Origin: Cheiracanthium punctorium
Lineage: Eukaryota > Arthropoda > Arachnida > Araneae > Cheiracanthiidae
Assembly: GCA_038373885.1 (NCBI GenBank)
Contig: JAWZYV010019936.1
Coordinates: forward strand, 310,001 to 374,000
Direction of reading: 5' to 3'
DNA: 64,000 bases
The translations under genes and the position numbers were made by a program. Under the pieces are notes generated by a model that was not told the DNA's origin, ran no database searches, and saw only the letters and a program-made list of their open reading frames with translations. This document shows, one piece after another, positions 24,741 to 35,515 of the stretch. The stretch's first letter is position 1, and each line of letters opens with the position of its first letter.

Positions 24741-26300
24741 TTCTTTTATTTTCATAAAATTTCTTAAAAAGAAGCCAACGAAATGGCATAATAGTATACA
24801 GAATTACATCACAGTAGGAAATTGGGAAGTAGCGAAAAATTGATTTTAAATTGTTCATTGCAATGGCTTTCGAGCGGTACCAATATTCAGAAGTTGCTCA
24901 TCATCTACTAAGAATTTAAAATTTGACCAATTTATGAAAATCTTTCAAAAAATACTTTTTTAAACTACAGTAATGTATTGGCAATTGAATTTTGTAACCG
25001 GACGATCTCCCATTTTCACTTCAGAAATGAAACCTGTTGAGTGACCACGTACCGGTTTTATGTGGACCGGGTAAGCTCTATTACAGTCGAGATAAATTCA
25101 TCAACTTTATGTTGTTGTTTTTTTTCTCAGAAATATTAAAAGATAATTTTTACTGCAGTTAGAAGAATATCTTTTGCCTACTTTAGGGCATATATTTCTT
25201 CGAAAGTAAAAAATAAAAATTCCTTTTAATCATGTTTGATAGAATTTGTCTGACTAAAATTAAGAATTTTCAGCATGCCATCAAACAGCCGTGTTAAAAA
25301 TTTTCATGTAAAATTATGTACCCGACATTAAAAAATTGAGTTAAATGAGTTTCATCGATAACGAAGAAATGGAACACCGACCTTCAGAATGTATGATTTG
25401 AAAAAAAAAAAAAAAAAAAAAGCCTTAAAGATTTCACACAGTTCGAATAAAACAAATGTAATATATCGTTGGAAAGATGAAAGTTTAAAAATCTTAATGA
25501 AATGAAAAAGTAAATATAGATTTTTTAGCCGAAATTCACTTACCTGGACCCTTAAATACTAAAATTATCATTCGTCCTTTTGAGATTTCTTTCAAAATTT
25601 TCTATTCCTGAATGTGTATTCAAACAAAGAAAAATCTCAATTTATATATTATTAAAAATTTCGAAAACTTAGACTACCGTCATTTATTTATTTATTCGAC
25701 TTAAAAACCTGCAGGTACAGTCATAAATTCTATTGCATTTACAAGTACAAAATAAATATATAATTCTTTTAATAGAATCCAAGCAGAATAAAAAGACCTA
25801 TAACAATTGAGTATAGTAACATGAATATAAATTGTAAAATCAAAAGATCACAGGGCGATTTCAACACCAAATAAAAATTTTCAGACAGTGTCTCAAAAAG
25901 TCTGAAGAAATATTTCACAATACATGATTCCTTTTGTAATCTAAGAAAAGCGAAAGAATAAATGCAAGTGTTCTTTTTTTCAACCTCTTTGTAAAGCTTC
26001 CTTAACAGGAAAAATGATGTACACAAGTTTTGCTTCATAAAACTTTGATAATTTTCATGCATCCGGTATCCAAAACATAATGAAACAAATAAATAAAATA
26101 GAAATATGAGCATTTGTAGATTATCACACCATAATGAAGCTTTCATTAATGTTATATTTTACTGACACTGGTCAGATATTGGGGTGATTATCACATTTTC
26201 TAGCCACGCTACGGGTACGGGTTCGGATCTTTTTGGTTTACAAACATATGAAAGGCTGAACTATAGTTTTGACCTTTTAAAGAGCAGTGTCCTCGAGTTG
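24741..26300. other. No gene recognised
   Basis: AT-rich DNA with a poly-A tract near 25400. A 125-codon minus-strand frame (25769-26146) is rich in Phe, Leu and Tyr, has no recognisable domain and is treated as chance. Confidence 0.5.
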
Positions 26301-26545
26301 AGCACACAAAACTCACATTTTTACTGTTTTGGAAGAAGTTGATTCACAAAGAATAATTTGGATTCTATAAACACTTCAGAGTGGCATAGTTGCATGAGAA
26401 TGCTTAATCCTTTAACGCGCAGCGTTCCCGCTCTGGAACACCCAACTCTGATGTTTTGACTGTTGCTAGTCAGGAAGAATAGATTTGATTTCTATAAAAA
26501 TAGTTGCGGGTGACATAGCTCCACGAGAATCCTTTACTTTTTAGC
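26301..26545 (+). repeat. Diverged ~130 bp tandem duplication
   Basis: Copy 1 (26301-26420) and copy 2 (26436-26545) share ACTGTT, a GATT-TCTATAAA block, GTGRCATAGYT and ATGAGAAT/ACGAGAAT-CCTTTA blocks in order. Confidence 0.55.
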
Positions 26546-26753
26546 ACGTCATTTCCCGTTAAAAAATTGTCACGATTATTTTTAGCAGCGCACTGACATC
26601 TGCTGAAAAATGGAAGAATGCGAGATCAGCTGGATAGATTTCCCAATGCTGAAAAAAGGCGCAGCCGTTGCCATCGCTCGACTTAACTACCAGTAAGATG
26701 GCGGACGATCGAAACGTTCATCGCGTGCCACAGATCTAGAGACCCTTTTTTGA

Positions 26754-26784
26754 CGCAGCTGGCTGTGCCGCAGAGCCAGCTGCG
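26754..26784. other. Perfect 11 bp hairpin
   Basis: CGCAGCTGGCT and AGCCAGCTGCG are separated by 9 nt. The flanks are GC-rich for this window. Function is unknown. Confidence 0.7.
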
Positions 26785-26829
26785 TGGCTGAGTGTGATAA
26801 CTGGATGCGCCAGGTGTGATAAATGGAAA

Positions 26830-28548
26830 GACGTTTTGGTATACCTAAAAAAAAATACTTTTTTATCCAATTAAAATATCAGCTCTTAGTTTACGGAAAC
26901 TAGAAATTTATTTGTCTGAACGAGATTTTACTCATAATAGACAAAAAGAGGGTTATATGCATTTCTCATACTGCGAGTGATAGCATCATGCATATCATTC
27001 TTTAGTACTTCAATATTTTTTAATACAAAAGATCAAATACGACTGCATTTATAGGATCATTTAGTTCATCAGTTCAACGAGTTACACAAGTTTTTCAAAT
27101 ACTAAAAATTGTTAAATAATGAAAATAAAAAATAAAGGAGGCGAGGAATTCCCTTGGAAACGGACTCGGACTCAGACCAAGATTAATTTTTAGAGGGTTT
27201 AGTCACCCTGTTTCATGCATTCTTACATAACTAAATTGCTTTGCATTTTCTCGCTTCAAACGAATTATTAAAAACAATAAAAACAACCGAAATTCAATCA
27301 AATAAAGCAATAAAATATTGTCCTTTAATTTTTATTCCAACATACTTATCATAAAACTTTCTGGATAGCAATCATCATTCAAAACAACAAAATTAAGCCT
27401 CCCTTCACCATCAGGTTAATCATTTTATTTATTTTTTACTTTCAGTCTGTCTTATTTTTATTCCATTAAATAGTCACACATTTATAAATATTACAGGATT
27501 TAACCAAAATTAAAAAAAAAAACAACAGCAGTAAGATAGATTACATAAAATGTTAATTAAAATTTCTGCAACTAAAACAAGTTAGCCTCAACATTTACTT
27601 CCAGCTCTAGTTATTCTAAAGAAGATTCTAGGAAGGTCTTGAATCCAGAAATAAAGATACAGAAAAGTAGAACTTTAAGAATTCTTGAACGAATATATCT
27701 TGTAATGTTAATTTGAATCGTATATTAAAATTTGAAATTTTGTATTGAACTAAAAAATCTGAAATCTTTCATAAATCCTGGCGTCTTCCCTGTTGGTCAG
27801 TCCTCTCCAACTGGCGGCTGGGATTCTTATCTATTCGAAAGGCAATCAGTTTTCAATACAGTAAGTTAACATGTTCGGTTGCCTGTACTTAAGGAATGTA
27901 CAATGAAATGTATACAACATCATAAAATAATAGTTTATACAAACTATTCAAAAAATTAAGTGCAAATAAAGAAAAAATAAAAATAAAAATAACAACAAAA
28001 ATGAAAAACGGAAAGATAAAAATTATATATGTATACTCAATTTTTAGTAGATTTACTTCAACAAGATTTCTCTCGGTTTTACTGACTCAGCCCCTGGACA
28101 GTTCCGACTACCTGCAGGCGTATATATTTCAAACATTCAACACATAAGAGATGTTGCATTCCGAACAGAAAGATGGAGTATCAAATTTTATATATGTATC
28201 TGCGAGAATTGAAAGATCATACAACTTTACCAATCTTCCATTCATTTTTTTTTTCTTTGCCTCCTCGAAAATAACTTTCGTGACTTCGTCTCCATACCCG
28301 GGGCACGTTCAAAAGTTTCGACTCGGTGATATTGAATTTCTTCTTTTATTATTATTTTTTTCCAAAATGTCTTTTCTACAATTCGAGCAGAAAGCTCGAG
28401 GCGTAGTGTTTTCAAACAGTTTCTGAATATTTTTATTGTTGTTGTTTGCCTTTTATTTTTAGGATGTTTGTCTCGTTTTTTTTTTTTTAAATTTTTAACA
28501 ATGTTTGCGACGTACCGTAGTACTCAGTGTTTATATACAGAGTGTAGA
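26830..28548. other. No gene recognised
   Basis: AT-rich anonymous DNA with A-rich low-complexity stretches around 27960-28020. The small frame at 28151-28426 has no recognisable domain. Confidence 0.6.
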
Positions 28549-28551
28549 GTA

Positions 28552-28876
28552 CACTGCATAAAAAGTCTGTCAAATTTACAGAAAAAAACTGTCAGCGAGG
28601 ACGCCAGTTTATTTCCGTATATTTTACAGAAGTCCTCCGTATTTTTTTCCTTGTACGGAAGATTTCTGTAAAATAAACTGGGAATTTGTAAAATTTATAG
28701 AAGTATTCTGTAAAAAAACGGAAATTCCGTATTTTTTTCCTTATACGAAAGATTTCTGTAAAATAAACTGAGAATCTATAAAATTTATAGAAGACTTCTG
28801 TAAAAAAACGGAAATAAACTGGCGTTTTGGCTGGCAGTGTTTTTTCTGTCAGTTTAACAGACTTTTTTTTGCAGTG
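28552..28876. mobile_element. TA-flanked MITE with long TIRs, 325 bp
   Basis: Starts CACTGCATAAAAAGTCTGTC and ends with the complement of CACTGCAAAAAAAAGTCTGT. TA flanks each side (28550-28551 and 28877-28878). Inverted similarity extends ~100 bp inward (GACGCCAGTTTATTTCCG against AACGCCAGTTTATTTCCG). Inside, a TTTCTGTAAAATAAACTG block is repeated. The TA TSD suggests Tc1/mariner-type mobilisation. There is no coding capacity. Confidence 0.85.
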
Positions 28877-28878
28877 TA

Positions 28879-29431
28879 TTAATTCTCACAAAACGAAGAG
28901 CGATTTAGAGAAATTAGTAACGTAATTTTCGGAAACGTGGCGAATACCTGGCAGAACTTAGTAAGATGAATAATTTTCAAACATTATTTCATAGGAGGGC
29001 AGCTGGCTTGTAGGCATTGGTCACTGCAAAGGCTCGAAGTTTAGGCATCTTAATGATGGAGGCATCCAATACGTGGGACGACGTCGCTTCCTACGGATTA
29101 TCCTTCTCAATTTAAACCATTTCAGGATGATAAGCCTGCACCTGGATTGCCACCCCCAGAGGTAACGTTTCAGCATGGGTCAAAGCATGTTGTACACGAC
29201 ACATGGTAGAACCACGGCAGTTTCTATGGACACCAGCTCTCTTGAGCGTACTCAGTCCCGCAATGACCCAATAGAGAGAAGTTGACACCTTACCTAGCGC
29301 TGACCGATATCATCCCTACTTAACTTCCAGTGTTATGATAGGAACTGATCTTCAACTTACTGATCCATTGCAGACACTGATATAGTATTAACACCGAGAT
29401 CTACTAAATGGTATCATGTCCATACAATATC
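28879..29431. other. Anonymous, moderately GC-rich stretch
   Basis: More balanced composition than the flanks over about 28995-29340, with a short plus-strand frame reading through PPPEVTFQHGSKHVVHDTW. It may be an old element or exon remnant, but nothing is recognisable. Confidence 0.35.
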
Positions 29432-30575
29432 TATATAGTCCCAAAAAGATACACGCTTTGATTCTTTATCTATTAGATTTTAGTGGGCAATGTAAATATG
29501 AAAAAATATTCAAAATAAAGCACGAGAAAACATTACGTTAAAAAAAATTGTTTAGTTCATTTTCAAAAAGTGACAGTTTTCAAATTCGCATACGAGCCCC
29601 GTACAAAACAATTCCCAGTTAGTAAATTATGTCCCATACACTCATGAGGTTTCATACAAAATCTGAGAATTATATCTATAAAAGTGTCACAGAGATATGA
29701 AGATAAATATAACGCTGACTTTAACCACTTTTCCATTACTCTTGAAGTGGAAAAAACCAGGTCGAATGATCGTATTTAAGGGTTCGTACATACATTACGA
29801 AAGAAAATCTTTTTTACAACTCTAGCAATAAACGTTTAGATTCAAAATCATGTATAGTGTCCGATCATCTTTTTTAAAGATCTGTCTTCAATGTTGTATG
29901 ATGAAAGGCTCAAATTTAGTAGATTACCTAATTAGTGTATGGGGTACATTTTACTAATCGGCAATGTTTTTGTACAGAGGGTCGTATACAAATTAAAAAG
30001 TGCAGTTTTTTGAAAATTAACTCTTTAGGGACCGTACCGGCCGTGTCGGCTCGCCCATATGTGTCCCCGAAACGGCCCAGCTGTATTGGAACCAGTACTT
30101 TCCCTCCCGACTCGGGAGTTATTAATTAGGTTACACCCCTTGAGGTTTGGGAACATAAGGAAGAGGGTAAACGGGTAATAGGCGTATCCGACCTCTAATC
30201 AATCATCATGGCGTTAGCAAGCACACTGAAAGTAACTATTCAGTGTGCAAATACCTTGTCGAAAGCACTTACAATAGATCACTACGGATTAGCACAATAG
30301 GAGGTCTTTCGCCCTAACTGCTGGTCAAGAAAGGGAGGTTCTGAACTGTCAAAACACAGTGATAAAGGAACCGCTTTCCTCCGATGGGGAAAGACATATT
30401 TCGGCCGTTTCCTTGCGAAAGAAAGGCTAAGAGATTTTCACGGGGCTGGGTTCTAAAGAGTTAAAGAGAGGAATTTTTTCCTAACGTAGTCTTTTTACTA
30501 TTTACACTATCTACTGATCTCTAGTAGATAAAGAATTAAAGAGTGTTACAAACTTTTCGGGAAATCCTACATACA
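29432..30575 (+). mobile_element. TA-TIR family T, copy B, carrying a nested TTAA MITE
   Basis: Homologous along its length to 40914-41636, with shared blocks such as CTAGCAATAAACGTTTAGATT, CATGTATAG, CATTTTACTAA and CTCTAGTAGATAAAGAATTAAAG. The left terminus is degraded (TATATAGTCCCAAAAAGA) and the right terminus reads GGAAATCCTACATA. Subtracting the 440 bp insertion and its 4 bp TSD leaves ~700 bp, like the other copies. Short frames inside are by-products. Confidence 0.82.
30021..30460. mobile_element. piggyBac-type TTAA MITE, 440 bp, inside copy B
   Basis: Ends are CTCTTTAGGGACC and the complement of CTCTTTAGAACC. Exact TTAA lies on both sides (30017-30020 and 30461-30464). Removing the element and one TTAA restores GAAAATTAAAGAGAGGAATT, which aligns with GAAAATGAACGGGAGAATTT in copy A. 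The insertion is therefore proven by an empty homologous site. The inside is GC-richer than the host copy and contains CGGCCGTGTCGGCTCG and GAAACGGCC motifs near both ends as sub-terminal inverted repeats. No transposase is present. Confidence 0.92.
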
Positions 30576-31714
30576 TAGTTTAAAAAAATTTATGCAAAAT
30601 AAATGCTTTCTTTATCCATAATGTTAGTCTAATTCAATTATTGCTCAAAATTTCCTATATATATTTCTCATTTCGAACTAAATCTAACTAAAATATCAAG
30701 GAACCGAAGCGGCTTTCCAAAAAAAAAATGTTTTCGTTTATATGTTTATGCTTATTAAAAAAACCACTTATGAAAGATTTTTGCGTACGTAAGTGCGCAA
30801 TGTACCTGTCAGTGGTGTGCTTTGGCACTTTGCCATGCGAAAGCAACAGATTATTTAAAGAAACTAATTTACGTTTATTATTAATCACGCAAAACACCAC
30901 CCACTGTTGAGTTCTCACAGTAACGACAGATAGGTAATGAAAAAATAATAAATCGCAGCACATCTGAATGCAACACAAACGCGGGGATTCCAGCACTTCC
31001 ACATCCCCGGTGTAGCATCGAGAAAAAAATCCGCAGTCAGTGCACGTCGAGTCGGAGTCCACAATAATATTGTCAGCATAATGTCGGTGGAATGTAGAAA
31101 CGTTCCCTCAGTCCTTGAAGGAAATTCCATCTATAAAAAAAAAAAAAAAAAACTTCCTCAAAAAATCGGTCTCTTCCACGAACGACAGCAAAACGAAACA
31201 CAAGAAGCGTGCTCGAAGTTTCCAGGGTGGCCTAAAAATGTGAAGTTTTGCTTGGCAAAAGGGAAGTTAGCTTGCCAGTCCACCAGAACATGCAAGGACA
31301 GAAGAAGAAAAAGCTAAAGAAGAAGAAAAAGAGGAAGAAGTTCGTCACTACTTGAAGAATTCTACGATGAGCTGTGTTTTGTAAGGCACAGAATCGCCAA
31401 CGATTCACAATCCGGATCATTTAGGACAGGAATACTGCAGTCCACATCCAAATATCGCACGCTAACACTGCAAGGGTGAAGAAAGCACGGCAGCAGATGA
31501 CGGAGAATCAGCGATCAATGTTTAAGGAAAAAAAAGTCACTTATGGAAAAAAACACATTACTGACTTGGAGAAGTTGGCTGCTCGTCCCCCGGAAAAAGC
31601 AGACGCTGCATTTTTTTTTTATTTTTTTTTTTTAATGTCTGGCCAAATTAACTTCAACGGACCGCCACCAATAAAAATACTGAAGTGTGCGTATGTATGA
31701 CAGATGGTACTTAA
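30576..31714. other. Anonymous region with an unidentified 124-codon minus-strand frame
   Basis: A minus-strand frame at 30688-31062 starts with ATG and is Cys-rich near its start (CTDCGF, LCCIQMCCD), but matches no family I know. The plus strand at 31250-31620 is purine-rich (GAAGAAGAAAAAG), with poly-A and poly-T tracts. It could contain a first exon or a promoter-like GC patch near 30960-31130, but I cannot support a gene call. Confidence 0.35.
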
Positions 31715-32290
31715 AAAACTCTTTATTTAAAAGGACTATTGCAGGATAAACATATTAAAAAACGGCTTGTTCTGGCTAGATAAACAATGCGTCTTACAGC
31801 GATAGTAGACTTAAGGTGAAATGAATTAAAAATTATGCCAACAGCGATCTTCAGATTGGCTAGAACAAAAAATTGGCGGAGAACAACGCCAATTCCAGAG
31901 CAACCCTAAAATTTAAACGAATAAAAATAAAGAAACAAAACCGCGAGTGAATAATTTTGAAAGATAAAGCAGGGCATCCAAATAATTTATGCTAAAATAA
32001 GAAATAATAATAATAATAATAATAACACCAAAAGAAGGGGAATGAAAAACCCTATACGAATACAAACTGATGTAATATAAACTATTTTTAGCTTGGGACG
32101 GCTCCCAATTGACCGGTATACAAATATAGTAAAAGATATTGCATGGAAAAAACGGAATTACATATCGAAAACGTAAGTGTGGGAAACTGAGAAGAAAAAA
32201 AATAATTTAGAATGCACGTTTTTAGATAGATTACATTTAAGAAACACAAAGTAAATGACAATTAATAATTAATATGTGATTTACATCACA
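31715..32290 (+). repeat. Diverged solo copy of the 1.85 kb unit's spacer
   Basis: Aligns in order with 7620-8180 of U1. Examples are GGACTATTG-AGGATAAACAT against CGACTATTGACGAATAAACAT, GCGATAGTAGACTTAA against ACGACAGTAGAATTAA, AAAAGAAGGGGAATG against AAAAGAAGGGGAATC, and TTTTTAGATAGATTACATTTAAGAAA against TTTTAAATAGATTAAATTAAGAAA. Divergence is substantial. A (AAT)n microsatellite has expanded at about 32004-32025. The monomer part of the unit is absent. Confidence 0.82.
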
Positions 32291-32344
32291 TGCGGTTCGG
32301 GAGTATTTTACCAATGCCTTTCAAGCGGTTTTAACGAGTGAAGA

Positions 32345-32490
32345 GCCACGTTACATCAGAAGAAAATTGCCCAAACCTCCAGACCGTTAGATTTACAGTC
32401 GCGTGGTAGGACCGAACGCAGAACACTCTGGCTTCAGGCACATAATATGGTCAGAGTCTTATTCTCTGTGCTATATTTGGGCTACCCTTG
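32345..32490 (-). mobile_element. tRNA-derived SINE family S, copy 1 (5'-truncated or degraded)
   Basis: On the minus strand a B-box-like TGCGTTCGGTCCTACCACGC is followed by AAATCTAACGGTCTGGAGGT and TTGGGCAATTTTC. These match the body of the copies at 57812 and 62880. The A box is not clear. Confidence 0.65.
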
Positions 32491-34084
32491 TATAGAGGTT
32501 GACAAAAAGTGCTCAAAACAGTACATCATTTAATCCAGCAAACAGTGTAGTATAACAACATTTTACAGAGAAGTACTCTTAAATACTGCACTGAATATTT
32601 CTAATACCTATGCATAATATGCACGTATGTGCACGTATGCTATGTTATTTTTAAAAATGTTTTTTTTAAAATAGAATGGGGCAGGCCGAGAAAAAAAATT
32701 AAAAAGCATCTTTTTCTCTTCGGATAATATTAAGGGGTGCCATCAAATTCACAATATTTAGTATATATATTTTTGTGTGTGTCTTTGAAATACACAGATA
32801 TGCACGAACATGATCGGTTAACAAATATTATTAAATTGTTTTCGATAGAATATTTCGCGTTGTGAACCTAAATTTAGTAGTATTTTTAGAAATTCTTACT
32901 TCAAAATAAAACATAGTTAAAAACAATACATAAGGAAATGATTGATATTCGGTTAAAAGAAACACTTTTAAGATTTATTGAGATTTTTTCAATATAATTT
33001 TCAAGGCTTATTTGCCGATCATAACTATCAACACTACACGGGACTTGTTTATGCTTACCATAATTCTTTATTTCATTCTTACATTCTTAATAGAATACCA
33101 CAGCACATTTGGCAGTATAATTAATTAAGCAATGGTTTTTGACAGTATCCACAGCTTTGCGAAAGAGCGGTTTTCCGGCTATTTGCATGGGTCAACCAGC
33201 TCAAATTAATGTGGGATACCGAGGATTTAAAAAAAAGGCAAGGTATTTTTCAAAACAAATCTATCCAAAAACGATGGAATTTTTTCTTCAATACTGTGAC
33301 AAGATTACGAGTTGGATAAAACGCGTCTCCTTTCTTTCGATACACTAAAAAGTTAAGTTCCACAGTTTGGAAATCTTTCCTGGAGAACTATTTTATAACT
33401 AAACCTATTTTTTAACGTAATACGAAATTTTCGAGTTAAAAATTGCAAGTCCAACAAGGCGCTCTCCTAAATAGGGCATGTGCCAACTTAGTTTGCCTAG
33501 TGCATGTAGTCCGATTTTTGTTATTAAAGAACAATGAGAGGAAAGCAGATAGCGCAAGAGCTTAAGGTCTTGTTTTCTAGCACTCAATGTTTCACGTAAT
33601 GAATCTCAAGGAAAACATAAATTTGTCGAATGTGTGCACACAGAATGGGATCGAGCTTTTTTTGGAAGAAAAGAAAACATAATAGTCAAATATTAGTATT
33701 TTTCAAAGCAAAATACGCCCCTGAAACAGTTCTTTTTCCACACATACTTAATTTTAATTTACCAAACATAAAAAAAAAACTTTTTTAAAACGACATAAAA
33801 TCATTTATTTCTTAAAACATTTCCGGATATGAGCAACTACTAAATATTATTCCACGTTCATAAAAAAATTTCATTAGTATTTTTCTCTTCAAAGGGTCGC
33901 CAAACGGCATTAAATATTACACATTTTTTTTTGTTTTCGAAACACCCTAGCTTACGTTCTAGCGTAATGATGATAACATTCGAAATTATATTAGTTTTTG
34001 TAGGTGAACCTTCTGTTAAACAACGAATACAAGGCGTTTGCTTCCCCGTTTAAGATAAAGAGAAAACCCCTAAACGAAGTGCAA
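32491..34084. other. No gene recognised
   Basis: AT-rich anonymous DNA. Small frames at 33139-33348 and 33405-33587 have no recognisable domain. Confidence 0.6.
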
Positions 34085-34330
34085 AACAATTTTAAAGAAT
34101 CTGCTTCTTGTCAAACTTTACTCTAACATCTAATCTAAAACAAGGTATTTTAGCTGATCAATCACGGAAACTCTTAACAGGGTAGATGCGTAGGGAAAAA
34201 TTTTTCCTCTTTCAGTTTCACGTAAGGTAAATTTTTCAAAAGAAGGCGAAAACACGCCTTTTTCTTGTTTCTTATTCTCCAGCTCTTCTCTTCAGTGAAT
34301 CTTCAGAAAATTTCTCTAATAGGATTCCAG
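34085..34330 (+). repeat. Dispersed repeat family D, copy 2
   Basis: Shares ordered blocks with 35240-35515: TTTTAAAGAATCTGC, ATCTAATCTAA, GCTGATCAATCACGGAAACT, GTAAATTTTTCAAAA, ACACGCCTTT, TTTCTCTAATAGGAT. The inverted copy at 21025 covers only the first part. Confidence 0.7.
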
Positions 34331-35239
34331 AGAATATGCATTTCAAATTACGTCTTGTGCATTTATCCTTAAATGTCTTGCTTGTATCTCGTTTCATAAA
34401 TTGGATGGGTTGTATTAGGTGCAAAAAAATTATTGTTCAAAATAGTTTGAGTAAGATCATGCGTTTGTGAAGTCGATGTATATTTTTCCTTATCAATTAA
34501 TTCGCACATTAAGCATAAATATAGCATAAAATGTCAATAGAATAATATAAAACATTAAAGTAAAACTGGGATTTAAAAATAGAACTTCAAAATTTTCAAA
34601 GTGCTCAAAAATTCACGTTGTACTTACAAAAATAAAGTTGCTTAAAAAACCAATTAATTAATGTTACAATTGAGTAACATAAGGATTTTGTAATATCTTG
34701 ATTAGTTAATAAGATACCTACAAGCGGAGTTTAGTTTTGAAGACTTAACCTTTAGCACCAAAGTTGCCTGAAATGCCTAAACTTTGCGACTTTTGACATG
34801 CTACTATGTCCGTCGATGCTGGTAACTGTAAGAAAGGGTTTAAAAACAGTTTTTATTTTCGGCTGCCAGATTAATAATATATTCAAGACGTCAAAAAGTT
34901 TGTATATAACTATCCTTAACATATCTTTTTTTTTTCAAAAAATGAAAACAAATCATAGAAATACGTTCACTTGGTGCATAATTATCACTGTACAATACAT
35001 AACATGTATGTATACGCGCAATGAATATATTACCACCTGCATTATTGAAGTCGGTAATAAACGGTTTTAAATAGCTATTAAAAGTATTTAATATTTGCTT
35101 GCATTATTTTATAATGTTCATTATTTATCGCACACTGCACTTATTCAATTGACGATGAAATACGAAGGAAAAAAAATTACCTCGAAAATCCGCTGAATCA
35201 TGTGCTATTTCTGCATTTGATCTGCTGTTTTTAACGAAA

Positions 35240-35515
35240 CTAAAAGTGCAAGTAGCACAAACCATTTTAAAAGAATCTGCCCTGTCAAAATTCACTCAAT
35301 ACCTAATCTAATGAAAGGATATTTTCCCTGATCAATCACGAAAAACTTTAAACGGAGTGAAGGAGATGGGGGTGAATCTTTGGCATCGGTAATAACCTGG
35401 GGTAATTTTTCAAAAAATAGACAAGTAACACGCCTTTCGCTTGTTGATTATACTTGAACTGTCTGTATCACGTAGATGTTCTGTAAAATTTCTCAAACTT
35501 TTACCAATAGGATAT
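35240..35515 (+). repeat. Dispersed repeat family D, copy 3
   Basis: Direct homologue of 34085-34330, about 1.15 kb away. Blocks match in order with many substitutions and indels. Confidence 0.7.

Noticed and set aside
25769..26146. 125-codon minus-strand hydrophobic frame as a membrane protein
   Set aside because: Rich in Phe/Leu/Tyr/Ile as expected from AT-rich DNA, with no recognised receptor motif, splice context or homologue.
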